15,936 nucleotides of DNA. Origin: Chloroflexota bacterium. Lineage in GTDB: Bacteria; Chloroflexota; Anaerolineae; Anaerolineales; Villigracilaceae. The stretch is taken from the NCBI GenBank assembly GCA_021796315.1, contig JAJYOH010000074.1, positions 1 through 15,936 of the forward strand, in the 5' to 3' direction. The notes beneath the pieces are model-generated. The model saw only the letters and a list, made by a program, of their open reading frames with translations. It ran no database searches and was not told the origin of the DNA. This document shows, piece by piece, positions 7,351-14,625 of this stretch (position 1 is the stretch's first letter; each line of letters begins with the position of its first letter). The position numbers were made by a program, and so were the translations under genes.

Positions 7351-8478
7351 TTACTTGGCGATCTGAGCCCAACCATCTGCAATAGCAGTCCCGGCTTTAT
7401 CAAGCGCTACATAATCCTTCGGGAAATTAACCGATTTGTAGGCGTCTGCAGGCGGAAATTTTGCCAGCAGATCTGCAGGTAACTGTACACTGGTGCGGAT
7501 CGGATGCACGAAGCCCTGGGCATACGCCAACTGACCTGCATCCGAGTACTCATATTCCATCAGAAGCTTCGCCGCATTGGCATGCGGCGCACCGGCGGTC
7601 ACGAACTGAATATACATGCCGGCCACTGTTCCATCCGTGGGAAGAACCACTTGCAGGTTCATATTCGGATTTTGATCCTTGTTGCTCAGAGCATCAAAGT
7701 CCCACTGAATCGTGATCGGGCATTCGCCTTTCTGGATATTCGCCGCAGACGGTGAAACGCCGTTGAGGACACCGCCGTCAATCATCTTCTTGAAGAAATC
7801 CAGACCGGGTTGAACATTGGTCTCGCTGCCTCCATGAGCGTAGGCGGAGGCCAGGACAATCATCTGCGCAGTCGCAGACGAGCGCGGGTCCTTCATGCAG
7901 ACTGTGTTCTTGTAATCCGGCTTGAGCAGGTCTTCCCAGGTTTGAGGAACGGTCTTCACTTTGTCAGCATTGACGAGGAATGCCATAGCCCCCCAATAAG
8001 CGGCGGACCAGCGTCCCTGCGGATCCTTGGCATAATCCGGGATCTCGCTCCATTGTGAATTCTTATAAGGCTGTGAAAGCTTGGAGTCTTCCACCAGTTT
8101 GGCAAAGGCAAGACCGAGATCGGTCGTATCGGCCACGGGCGCGGCGGCTTCAGCCTGTAACGTGGAAATGATCGTACCGCTGTCCATATCCGTATCCTGG
8201 TGGGTAATGTTGTATTTTGCGGTGAAGCCCTTGAAAAGCCCACCGTAGTTCACCCAGCTATCCGGCTCACCATAGGAAACAATCGTGCCTTCCTTTTGGG
8301 CTGCAGTAACCAGCTGGGCCATCGCATCGACGGTCGGTGCAGGTGCCACCGTGGCAGCCGCAACTGTTGGAGCAGGCGCCTCAGTAACCGGTGCAGGAGT
8401 TGCAGCGGGAGCACATGCTGAAAGCGCTAGAACGAACACCGTGATTAATCCCACGAACAAAGTGATTCTCTTAGACAT
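7351..8478 (-). CDS. ABC transporter solute-binding lipoprotein (family 1, Fe/polyamine-type)
   Basis: A 375-residue solute-binding protein with a lipoprotein signal: basic start MSKR, hydrophobic core to about residue 19, and lipobox LSAC with Cys22 as the lipidated residue. An Ala/Pro/Thr-rich flexible tether of about 40 residues follows, then the binding domain beginning AAQKEGTIVSYGEPDSWVN. That opening and the later WSAAYWGAMAFLVNADKV and WEDLLKPDYKNTVCMKDPRSS resemble extracellular solute-binding proteins of the ferric/putrescine/phosphonate and hexose-phosphate class more than classical oligosaccharide binders. The ATG at 8478 has AGGAG seven bases upstream; a TTG frame extension to 8535 lacks support. 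Partners are the two permeases and ATPase encoded upstream. The ligand is probably the sugar or sugar derivative degraded by this operon; a small anionic compound is suggested by the class but is not shown. Confidence 0.9.
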   Translation of the reverse strand: MSKRITLFVGLITVFVLALSACAPAATPAPVTEAPAPTVAAATVAPAPTVDAMAQLVTAAQKEGTIVSYGEPDSWVNYGGLFKGFTAKYNITHQDTDMDSGTIISTLQAEAAAPVADTTDLGLAFAKLVEDSKLSQPYKNSQWSEIPDYAKDPQGRWSAAYWGAMAFLVNADKVKTVPQTWEDLLKPDYKNTVCMKDPRSSATAQMIVLASAYAHGGSETNVQPGLDFFKKMIDGGVLNGVSPSAANIQKGECPITIQWDFDALSNKDQNPNMNLQVVLPTDGTVAGMYIQFVTAGAPHANAAKLLMEYEYSDAGQLAYAQGFVHPIRTSVQLPADLLAKFPPADAYKSVNFPKDYVALDKAGTAIADGWAQIAK

Positions 8479-8500
8479 CTTGATTCTCCTTTTGTTTGAA

Positions 8501-8560
8501 TTATGGGTCAGCCGTTGAACGATTGACCTCACCAACGAAGCTCGCGAAACAGTGATGCAC
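8501..8560 (-). CDS. Possible leader microORF before the solute-binding protein
   Basis: A GTG-started frame of 19 codons ends in TAA 22 bases before the ATG of the binding-protein gene. An extremely strong Shine-Dalgarno-like stretch (8567-8583) precedes it, but the gap of about 14 bases to the GTG is longer than usual. The peptide would read MHHCFASFVGEVNRSTADP and resembles nothing I recognise. It could instead be noncoding leader. Confidence 0.2.
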   Translation of the reverse strand: MHHCFASFVGEVNRSTADP

Positions 8561-8566
8561 TTCCGG

Positions 8567-8583
8567 GGTGACCGCCTCCTTTC
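8567..8583 (-). promoter_or_regulatory. Extended anti-16S (super Shine-Dalgarno) sequence without a near start codon
   Basis: On the transcribed strand GAAAGGAGGCGGTC differs from the complement of the universal 16S rRNA 3' tail (GAAAGGAGGTGATC) at two of 14 positions. The closest start codon is a GTG about 14 bases on; the binding-protein ATG lies about 90 bases further. It lies in the 180-base gap between the alpha/alpha enzyme and the binding protein. It may serve a leader peptide, hold ribosomes or affect messenger stability. Confidence 0.4.
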
Positions 8584-8658
8584 CTAAATTCCAAATCCAA
8601 GCAACTGATGAATCGACCGTGACCATAAGGGTCTTGACGAATGCGGTTCGGATCGAAT

Positions 8659-10128
8659 TCAACGTCCTGCAATGACCACTTCCCGGGAGCCCGGTTTAAT
8701 GATCAAAACATTCAAAGTGGAATCAAAATTCCATCCGGATTGATCACTCGCCGTTTTTTGCTGCGAGAGCGGTTTCCCATCTGCGAGGATCTGGCAAGGC
8801 TGGAACGTTAAACGCAGCTTCTGGGCGCCATCCGTATCAAATGTCCGGTAAGAGACTTGATATGGTTTGTAAACGATCTCTTGCACCATCGAGGTTGACC
8901 GCAGCATGCGATCTATATCCACAGGAGCAAGTTCGGGCATCGCCGCCATGCCATCTATAAAATGCGGAACGTAATCAAAGTAACCATCAGTGAACCAACA
9001 TTGGTTATAGTAATCCGGCCGATCCACACCAACAGTTACGATACCGTCATTGTTCGCCATATAACTAGCCCAATTAAAGGAACGAAGCGCCTGTTCTTTG
9101 TATGTCGGGTCGCCGGTTTGCTCCGCGTAAAGAGCTGAAAGATTGGCGAAACGCGCCGTATGGCTGCCCATCGGGAAATAACAAAACTTCTGCTCGTGGA
9201 TTGGGATCGCCGTAAAGAAAGGATGCCCACCGAATGTATCTTTCACCCAATCAATCAGGGCCTTAACTGTTTCTTTCCATTTTGGGAATTGATCCTTGTT
9301 TTGGAGGATATAACGCGCCGTTTCCAACGACGATAATTGGTCGCGGTTTTCGTTATCGGGATCGAGACGGATATCTTCGAAATGCCCCTTCCAGACGTTG
9401 TTTTGAAGTGGATATTTCTCGATCCAGTCCCAGACCTGGTTCCGCACGGTCTTATAGTTGCCCTCGTTCAATCGAGTTAGCTCATCGAACAGTTTGACCG
9501 CGGGAATCCAATGCGCGGTATATTCTTCAACGATGTGTCCATCGCGCACATCAACCCGAAAAGGCCACGGTGAATGGGACCCATCGCCGGGTCGGATTTT
9601 CTGCGCCAACACCTCCGCGCACCGCGAGCCGATTTCCAGATATTTCCTTTCGCCGGTCAATTCATAAAAGTCTATGTAGGCCCTCCCCGCCTGCGCGATC
9701 TTATCCGGCTCGGTGGCATAGACGCCGTCCGCACGCGCGCCGAAGTACACTCCCGTTCCAGGATGAGCTGAAGCATAGGGAACATCCGGCCAATCATAGT
9801 GACTCGGCGTACGATATTCCCAAAGACGGTCGAGCATCGTGCGGACAATTTGTATATGGCTGGCATCGCCCGAATACGGATAATACTTAAGCAGCGTGGT
9901 CACGGCCCACGCAAATTTCCCCGCGGGGTTATCCGGCCAGAGAGTCGGACGAAGCGGATCAGTCCAAAAGCAGGAATACTGCAAATACCACGGCAAACCA
10001 TTTGCCCGATTAACAGGACAATTCTTGACGAAGTCCATCGCCGAACGTACAACGCGGTCATAAGAGGTCCAGGCTTCCAACCTCTCCTGCTTATCAAGAA
10101 CCAGTTCGTGCGCGTTGATGAAGATCAT
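8659..10128 (-). CDS. Putative cytoplasmic (alpha/alpha)-barrel carbohydrate-active enzyme
   Basis: A 489-residue protein without a signal peptide, so probably cytoplasmic. It is rich in repeated helical pairs with aromatic residues, such as GLPWYLQYSCFWTDP, KIAQAGRAYIDFYELTGERKYLEIGSRCAEVLAQKI and FANLSALYAEQTGDPTYKEQALRSFNWASYM. Such TGD/TGE-xxYL repeats are the hallmark of six-hairpin (alpha/alpha)6 glycosidases, epimerases and lyases. The last 80 residues or so look beta-rich and end in IIKPGSREVVIAGR, perhaps a small beta-sandwich. I cannot assign a glycoside hydrolase family or name catalytic residues. The ATG overlaps the ATPase stop by four bases (ATGA), indicating translational coupling with the importer. 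It could release the monosaccharide from an imported glycoside; an epimerase is an alternative. Confidence 0.75.
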   Translation of the reverse strand: MIFINAHELVLDKQERLEAWTSYDRVVRSAMDFVKNCPVNRANGLPWYLQYSCFWTDPLRPTLWPDNPAGKFAWAVTTLLKYYPYSGDASHIQIVRTMLDRLWEYRTPSHYDWPDVPYASAHPGTGVYFGARADGVYATEPDKIAQAGRAYIDFYELTGERKYLEIGSRCAEVLAQKIRPGDGSHSPWPFRVDVRDGHIVEEYTAHWIPAVKLFDELTRLNEGNYKTVRNQVWDWIEKYPLQNNVWKGHFEDIRLDPDNENRDQLSSLETARYILQNKDQFPKWKETVKALIDWVKDTFGGHPFFTAIPIHEQKFCYFPMGSHTARFANLSALYAEQTGDPTYKEQALRSFNWASYMANNDGIVTVGVDRPDYYNQCWFTDGYFDYVPHFIDGMAAMPELAPVDIDRMLRSTSMVQEIVYKPYQVSYRTFDTDGAQKLRLTFQPCQILADGKPLSQQKTASDQSGWNFDSTLNVLIIKPGSREVVIAGR

Positions 10129-11189
10129 TCTATTACAGCCATCACCTGACAGGTGCTTGGAGGGAACATCAACCAGATCTTCTGGTTTAATGAAACCGGT
10201 TTGGTATTGGCAACCGTCACGTCAGCCACAACCCGTTGACCGTTTACGTTTACACCGAGACGCGTGACCGCGCCGTGGAATGTGATCGTCTCAACCACAC
10301 CGGGAATCACATTCCAATCGCTGCGTTGCGGCTGCACGGCCTGGACCTGAATATTCTCCGGTCGTACCAGCGCAACCACTTCCTGCCCGTCGGTGAAACT
10401 CTTCACACCATCCGCAAACAATTTGATATTCTTGCAAACCACCGCGTCCCTGCCCGAAGCGATCCCCAGGAATTGATTGGCAGTGCCGATGAACGTTGCG
10501 ACAAAGCGCGTCTGCGGAGCGCGGTAAATTTCTTCTGGAGCGCCAACCTGTTCGATAAGGCCCTTATTCATCACAACGACTTTATCTGAAATGGACAAGG
10601 CTTCTTCCTGATCGTGCGTTACGTAAACAGTGGTGATCGCCAGTTCGGATTGAATGCGGCGAATCTCTCCACGCAGCACCACTCGCACTTCCGCATCCAA
10701 GGCGGATAACGGTTCATCCAGAAGCAGGACGCGCGGCTGCACGGCCAGAGCACGCGCCAGCGCGATGCGTTGCTGCTGTCCGCCGGAAAGCTGGTGAGGA
10801 TAGCGGTTGGCGGTTTCCTGCAAGCGCACCATTTCAAGAACGGTATCAACCTTTTTCCAGATCTCATTCTTCGGAGTCTTCTTCATCCGAAGACCAAAGG
10901 AAATATTCTCGCGGACGGTCTTATTCGGGAACAGCGCATACGCCTGAAAGACCATACCGATGTCACGCCGGTTGGGCGGAATGCCGGTGATATCGCTGCC
11001 ATCGAGTTGGATCGAACCATCATCCAATTGCTCAAATCCGGCGATCATCCGCAATGTGGTTGTCTTGCCGCAGCCGGAAGGCCCTAACAGGGAAACGAGT
11101 GTTCCCTTTTCGATGTCTAGATTGAAGTCATGCACAACGTCAACGTCGGAATATGATTTGGATACGTTTTTCAATTCCAGATATGCCAT
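10125..11189 (-). CDS. ABC transporter ATP-binding protein (PotA/FbpC/MalK-like)
   Basis: A 354-residue importer ATPase. The motifs are complete: Walker A GPSGCGKT at 36-43, Q-loop Gln82 in MVFQAYALFPNKTV, signature LSGGQQQR at 134-141, Walker B LLLDEP at 155-160 with the D-loop SALD, and the switch His192 in VTHDQEEA. Residues from about 240 on form a TOBE-type regulatory domain (VVALVRPENIQV ... GVVETITFHGAVTRLGVNVNG). This arrangement is that of the polyamine, ferric ion and sugar uptake ATPases. It energises the two permeases encoded immediately upstream. The ATG has AGGA seven bases before it, 15 bases after the second permease. Confidence 0.96.
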   Translation of the reverse strand: MAYLELKNVSKSYSDVDVVHDFNLDIEKGTLVSLLGPSGCGKTTTLRMIAGFEQLDDGSIQLDGSDITGIPPNRRDIGMVFQAYALFPNKTVRENISFGLRMKKTPKNEIWKKVDTVLEMVRLQETANRYPHQLSGGQQQRIALARALAVQPRVLLLDEPLSALDAEVRVVLRGEIRRIQSELAITTVYVTHDQEEALSISDKVVVMNKGLIEQVGAPEEIYRAPQTRFVATFIGTANQFLGIASGRDAVVCKNIKLFADGVKSFTDGQEVVALVRPENIQVQAVQPQRSDWNVIPGVVETITFHGAVTRLGVNVNGQRVVADVTVANTKPVSLNQKIWLMFPPSTCQVMAVIE

Positions 11190-11204
11190 CTATTCATCCT
11201 TTGT

Positions 11205-12053
11205 TTAGCGAGCCTGCATCGCTTCAAGCGATGCGGCCTTTCCCTTCGTCCCCACCCACAGGATCATCATGGAAACCAGCCAGGCAATGGTAAAGGAAAT
11301 CACCGAGAAGGCCGCTGCAACATTTCCATTGATGCGCGTATATTCCACAAGCAGCAGCGGAAACGTCTTAAATTTCGCGCCCACAATCAACGAGGTTAGC
11401 GTGAATTCCGCAAAAACAGTGGCAAAGACCAACAGACTTCCGCTCAAAATTCCGGGCAGGATATTCGGAATGACAACCTCCGCCAGGATTTGCAGAACGT
11501 TCGCACCAAGACTTTGGCCTGCCTCCGTTAACGTATGTGAATCAATCGCCTGTAATGCGTTGGACACCGGCCGGTACATGAACGGCATGGAATACACGAC
11601 GACTGCGCCGATCAACAGGTAGGGCGAACGCGCCAGCGGAGCGAAGTTATAAATCTGGATGAGGGCCAGCGCCAGCACCACAGTAGGAATTCCAAAAGGC
11701 AGGATCATCAACACGTCAAGCAAGGGTTTGGCGCCCGTTAAACGCGTGTGAACCCAATAGACCGTCGGAACGATAATGATGAGGCTGACGAGGACCGTCG
11801 CAAGCGACAAGATCAGTGAATTTCGCAGTGTGGTATTGAAGTAGGAAGATTGAACAGCTTTTTCGTAGAATTGAAGCGTATATCCTTCGGGCAGGATGGT
11901 GCGATCCCAGCGCGTTGCAATCGAAAAGACATAGGTCGAGACGATGGGCAGGAGCATGTAAAAAAGAAACAGCGCAATCAAAGCCCTTTGCCAACCGGCG
12001 GCGCGGCGCTTCTTGCGGGATTCTCGTCCGATCTTCTGAGAGTTCTTCGTCAT
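11205..12053 (-). CDS. ABC transporter permease, second subunit (PotC/FbpB-type)
   Basis: A 282-residue inner-membrane protein with a basic cytoplasmic N-terminus (ESRKKRRAAGWQR) and about six hydrophobic segments: 24-46, 83-104, 110-134, 145-158, 201-222 and 248-266. The EAA loop that docks the ATPase is visible as EAGQSLGANVLQILAEVVIPNILPG at about 178-202. The overall form is that of the PotC/ThiP/FbpB-type importer permeases rather than the MalG sugar type. The gene starts 24 bases after the first permease gene. Confidence 0.93.
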   Translation of the reverse strand: MTKNSQKIGRESRKKRRAAGWQRALIALFLFYMLLPIVSTYVFSIATRWDRTILPEGYTLQFYEKAVQSSYFNTTLRNSLILSLATVLVSLIIIVPTVYWVHTRLTGAKPLLDVLMILPFGIPTVVLALALIQIYNFAPLARSPYLLIGAVVVYSMPFMYRPVSNALQAIDSHTLTEAGQSLGANVLQILAEVVIPNILPGILSGSLLVFATVFAEFTLTSLIVGAKFKTFPLLLVEYTRINGNVAAAFSVISFTIAWLVSMMILWVGTKGKAASLEAMQAR

Positions 12054-12077
12054 TTCCTGGTTCCAGCCTCCGGTGTC

Positions 12078-12941
12078 TCAGGATTTCGACCAACGATGAG
12101 CGCGAACTGTGGCTATCTGATACACGACAATGCTCAACCCCATAATGAGCAGGGATAGGACCGCCATTGCCATGCCGATCCCTGGGTCCTGCCGAACTTC
12201 ACCGGCAATCATGTAACCGATCTGCAGTGTCACCAGCGACATCTTCGATTGAACGAGCGTATAAGCTGTGGCATACGCGCCGAATGCATTGGCAAAAAGC
12301 AGTGTAAACCCGGCAATCAGGGACGGCATTAAAACAGGGATACCGATATCCCACCAAAATTGGAAGGCGCTGGCAGACAGACTTTGAGCCGATTCATGCC
12401 ATTCTTTTTTGATCCCGGCAAAAGCAGGGAGAATAAGCAAAACCATCAAGGGCAGTTGAAAATACACGTAGGCCAATACCAACCCCGAGAAGGAATAGAT
12501 ACTAAAGGTCTGATAAAGATCGTAGTGAAAATACCGTATCAGGAATTGTGTGATGACCCCATTCAATCCCAGGATCACAACGAACGCGAATGCGAGGGGA
12601 GCCCCCGCAAAATTAGTGGTTACATCGGAAAGTGTGATGAGCGCATCGCGAACACGCTCGGACGGCCAGAGATAAATTGCATAACCAATCAACGAGCCTA
12701 AAACCACGCCAACCGCGGCTGTTAACGCCGAAAGTTCAATACTGTTCAGGAATGAATTTACGTACAAGGGACGCTGCAACTCAAAGTAATGTGAGAGCGT
12801 GAGTTCCCCGGTGGTTTTGTCAAAAAAGCTTCCCCGGACCAAAAAAAAGATTGGCACAATCTCAAATGCCAAACAAAAAATCAAAAACGGGGCAAACCCC
12901 ACCCATGCAACGTATCCACTCTTTTTCCTTTTAGCTGTCAT
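12078..12941 (-). CDS. ABC transporter permease, first subunit (PotB-type)
   Basis: A 287-residue membrane protein with a basic start (MTAKRKKSG) and about six transmembrane segments, beginning with YVAWVGFAPFLIFCLAFEIVPIFFLV. The ATPase-docking EAA loop appears as ESAQSLSASAFQFWWDIGIPVLMPS, a slightly diverged version in which Ser replaces the usual Ala. It is the first gene of the operon; its ATG lies about 17 bases after the predicted transcription start, giving a very short leader. The ribosome site is weak (AGGA about ten bases before). Confidence 0.93.
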   Translation of the reverse strand: MTAKRKKSGYVAWVGFAPFLIFCLAFEIVPIFFLVRGSFFDKTTGELTLSHYFELQRPLYVNSFLNSIELSALTAAVGVVLGSLIGYAIYLWPSERVRDALITLSDVTTNFAGAPLAFAFVVILGLNGVITQFLIRYFHYDLYQTFSIYSFSGLVLAYVYFQLPLMVLLILPAFAGIKKEWHESAQSLSASAFQFWWDIGIPVLMPSLIAGFTLLFANAFGAYATAYTLVQSKMSLVTLQIGYMIAGEVRQDPGIGMAMAVLSLLIMGLSIVVYQIATVRAHRWSKS

Positions 12942-12964
12942 AATGAGTATGTCCTATATTTGTT

Positions 12965-12992
12965 ATTATACTCCGCATGTTTTGTTTGTCAA
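12965..12992 (-). promoter_or_regulatory. Consensus sigma-70-type promoter of the sugar operon
   Basis: On the minus strand a perfect -35 TTGACA (12992-12987) and a perfect -10 TATAAT (12970-12965) are separated by 16 bases. A start near 12958 would leave about 17 bases before the permease ATG. Such a strong promoter usually needs a repressor, which fits the DeoR protein encoded in the operon. Confidence 0.8.
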
Positions 12993-13018
12993 TATTTTTG
13001 TTTCGTTTTAATTTGTTT
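12981..13018. promoter_or_regulatory. TTTGTTT direct-repeat array, candidate DeoR operator
   Basis: Three copies of TTTGTTT begin at 12981, 12997 and 13012, spaced 16 and 15 bases apart. The first overlaps the -35 box of the operon promoter, and a related TTTCGTTTT lies between the second and third. Operators of DeoR-family repressors are often sets of T-rich repeats containing TTCGTTT-like cores. The array also lies upstream of the divergent phosphatase promoter, so both directions could be controlled. T-rich composition makes chance repeats possible. Confidence 0.45.
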
Positions 13019-13036
13019 TATGATTTGATTAATGGA

Positions 13037-13045
13037 TGTTATAAT
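13037..13045 (+). promoter_or_regulatory. Extended -10 promoter for the phosphatase gene
   Basis: TGTTATAAT is an exact extended -10 element (TG, one base, TATAAT). No good -35 box is seen at the right distance, which extended -10 promoters can do without. A start near 13052 gives a leader of about 170 bases before the ATG at 13222. Confidence 0.5.
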
Positions 13046-13221
13046 CATAATCACTACATTTCAAGCTGTTTGTTGTGCGTTTTTGGAAAGTTTAACCTGA
13101 AAACAGGAGACACTATATTGCAGAAACGCTAAAAAAATCGATGACGCAAAAGAAGAATTGCGTTTGCCAGACACTCGCTTTGCCATCCGTGCGCCTGGTT
13201 GCCGCGTTAGGAATGGAATTC

Positions 13222-13992
13222 ATGAAACCAACACTGTCCGATATTGAATCTCTAGCACGATCCGCTGGTGCGATCCTGCGGGAAGGTTTTAACAAGGAAC
13301 ATGATATTAGTTATAAGGGGGTGATTGACCTTGTGACCGAAGCCGATCATGCTTCGGAATCTTTTTTGCTTAAGGAAATCGAGACGCGCTTTCCTGGTGG
13401 CCATATCTTTACCGAGGAGAGCGGCGAGATTAGAGGCCAGAACGAAGACATCTGGTATATCGATCCACTGGATGGGACAGTAAACTATTCCCATCATGAC
13501 CCGATCTTTTGTGTTTCAATAGGCTTTGCTTTCCGCGGAAACCTCAAATTGGGCGTCGTGTACGATCCGCTGCGCCACGAAATGTTTTCTGCTGAACGCG
13601 GCAAGGGCGCTCGCTTGAATGGAAAGAGGATTCACGCGTCTCATACTGAGGAATTGCAAAAAAGTCTGCTAGTGACCGGATTCCCATATGATGTCTGGAG
13701 CACCGAAAGCAACAACTTTGAAAATTTTGTGAAAATGTCCAAATTGACACAGGGCGTTCGTTGTCATGGTTCGGCCGTGTTGGACAGTTGTTATGTGGCT
13801 GCCAGCCGCCTAGACGGCTTCTGGGAACTTTCACTCAAAGCCTGGGACATAGCTGCTGCAGGGTTGATCGCGCAGGAGGCTGGAGCGCGCGTCAGCGCCA
13901 TGGATGGTAGTCCGGATTTCATCTCTCCACCACAGTCTGTGATCGTCGCCGCACCGGGAATTTACGATCAAATGTTGCGGATCTTGAAATAA
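13222..13992 (+). CDS. Inositol monophosphatase family phosphatase
   Basis: A 256-residue Mg2+-dependent phosphatase of the inositol monophosphatase/FBPase-like superfamily. The metal-binding motifs are intact: LVTEADHASE at 37-46, FTEESGE at 63-69 and WYIDPLDGTVNYSHH at 78-92 with Asp81 and Asp84. The C-terminal WDIAAAGLIAQEAGARV supplies the last Asp ligand. The ATG at 13222 is chosen because family proteins begin close to LSDIESLARSAGAIL; the frame extends to an ATG at 13141, adding 27 unconserved residues. Members hydrolyse myo-inositol phosphates, fructose-1,6-bisphosphate, 3'-phosphoadenosine phosphates or sugar phosphates, and the substrate is not evident here. It diverges from the sugar operon across a shared regulatory region, so it may remove toxic sugar phosphates made by that pathway. 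Confidence 0.92.
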   Translation: MKPTLSDIESLARSAGAILREGFNKEHDISYKGVIDLVTEADHASESFLLKEIETRFPGGHIFTEESGEIRGQNEDIWYIDPLDGTVNYSHHDPIFCVSIGFAFRGNLKLGVVYDPLRHEMFSAERGKGARLNGKRIHASHTEELQKSLLVTGFPYDVWSTESNNFENFVKMSKLTQGVRCHGSAVLDSCYVAASRLDGFWELSLKAWDIAAAGLIAQEAGARVSAMDGSPDFISPPQSVIVAAPGIYDQMLRILK

Positions 13993-14022
13993 CTGGAAAC
14001 AGCGAGAAAAAAAGAATTTACA

Positions 14023-14226
14023 ATGGCAAGATGTACAGCAAAAACAACCAAAGGAACACAGTGTGAAAAAACTGCCGTCAGGGGCAGTAAATATTGTCAG
14101 GTTCATCGTAATCATAGAAATTGGTGGAGGGCATTATCGTTATCTGCCATTGGGGTTTTTATATCAGGAACGTTAGGAATTATTGCTAATATTACGGGGA
14201 TTCCAAGTCGACAGAGCGGCCGATAG
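14023..14226 (+). CDS. Small Cys/His-motif membrane protein (DUF5763-like)
   Basis: A 67-residue protein in two parts. The N-terminal 30 residues read as a short zinc-knuckle-like motif: Cys4, Cys14, Cys25 and His28 in ARCTAKTTKGTQC and GSKYCQVH. This matches small proteins with a C-x9-C-x10-C-x2-H pattern that I associate with DUF5763-type families. Residues about 37-60 (LSLSAIGVFISGTLGIIANI) form one probable transmembrane helix. It lies 30 bases after the phosphatase stop on the same strand, so it may be co-transcribed. The ribosome site is weak (purine-rich only), and no function is known for such proteins. Family naming is from memory of the motif and is tentative. Confidence 0.6.
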   Translation: MARCTAKTTKGTQCEKTAVRGSKYCQVHRNHRNWWRALSLSAIGVFISGTLGIIANITGIPSRQSGR

Positions 14227-14280
14227 TAAGCTAATGAAAATAACGGTTTGCCATTTCATAAGTATCTTTCTTTCCTGCTG

Positions 14281-14463
14281 TTATTCTTCACGAGAGATCA
14301 TCGTGCGATTCCGCCCGGTTTGTTTGGCAGCGCACAGGGCATTGTCGGCGCGGCGAAATGCATCTTCCGCCGATTCGGCAGACGAGGCACGGCTCATTTT
14401 AACAACACCGAGGCTGAGTGTGACAAAAGCGTCCCCTTTTGGCGTTGCAAACTGATTTTGCTT
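14281..14463 (-). pseudogene. GGDEF-domain C-terminal fragment
   Basis: The minus strand encodes about 60 residues ending in a TAA at 14281, with an upstream in-frame stop at 14464-14466 and no plausible start. The product contains FVTLSLGVVKM and RRADNALCAAKQTGRNRTMIS. These are the last beta-strand and the final helix plus GRN signature of a diguanylate cyclase GGDEF domain. The GGDEF motif itself and everything before it are missing. The fragment aligns with the end of the intact cyclase at 14789 onward (VTLSIGIAEM ... RADKALYTAKQSGRNRTVI) but is clearly diverged, so it is an old remnant of a paralogue, not a recent duplication. Confidence 0.75.
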
Positions 14464-14502
14464 TCATAGCTTCACTCCTCTAACGGTGGACAACAATGTG
14501 TC

Positions 14503-14625
14503 AGGACTTACACAGAAATAACCACCAAGACACGCGGGACGCCAGCATCTATCAAATGACGCCACAAAAGCCTGGCAAACTCTCAAAAACCTGGCGATGA
14601 AAGTACACGATTCTGCGTAAGTACT
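14503..14625. repeat. Short element with inverted terminal repeats, MITE-like remnant
   Basis: A 15-base sequence AGGACTTACACAGAA (14503-14517) recurs in inverted form at 14611-14625 (TTCTGCGTAAGTACT), with 13 of 15 positions paired, about 123 bases end to end. The size and lack of coding potential fit a miniature inverted-repeat element or an insertion-sequence remnant. No target-site duplication is evident. The element lies in the roughly 325-base non-genic stretch 14464-14788 between the GGDEF fragment and the intact cyclase. Nothing else convincing is seen there. Confidence 0.35.

Noticed and set aside
13141..13221. Upstream ATG that would lengthen the phosphatase by 27 residues
   Set aside because: The extra residues are not family-like, and the family start lies at LSDIESLARSAG, right after the ATG at 13222.
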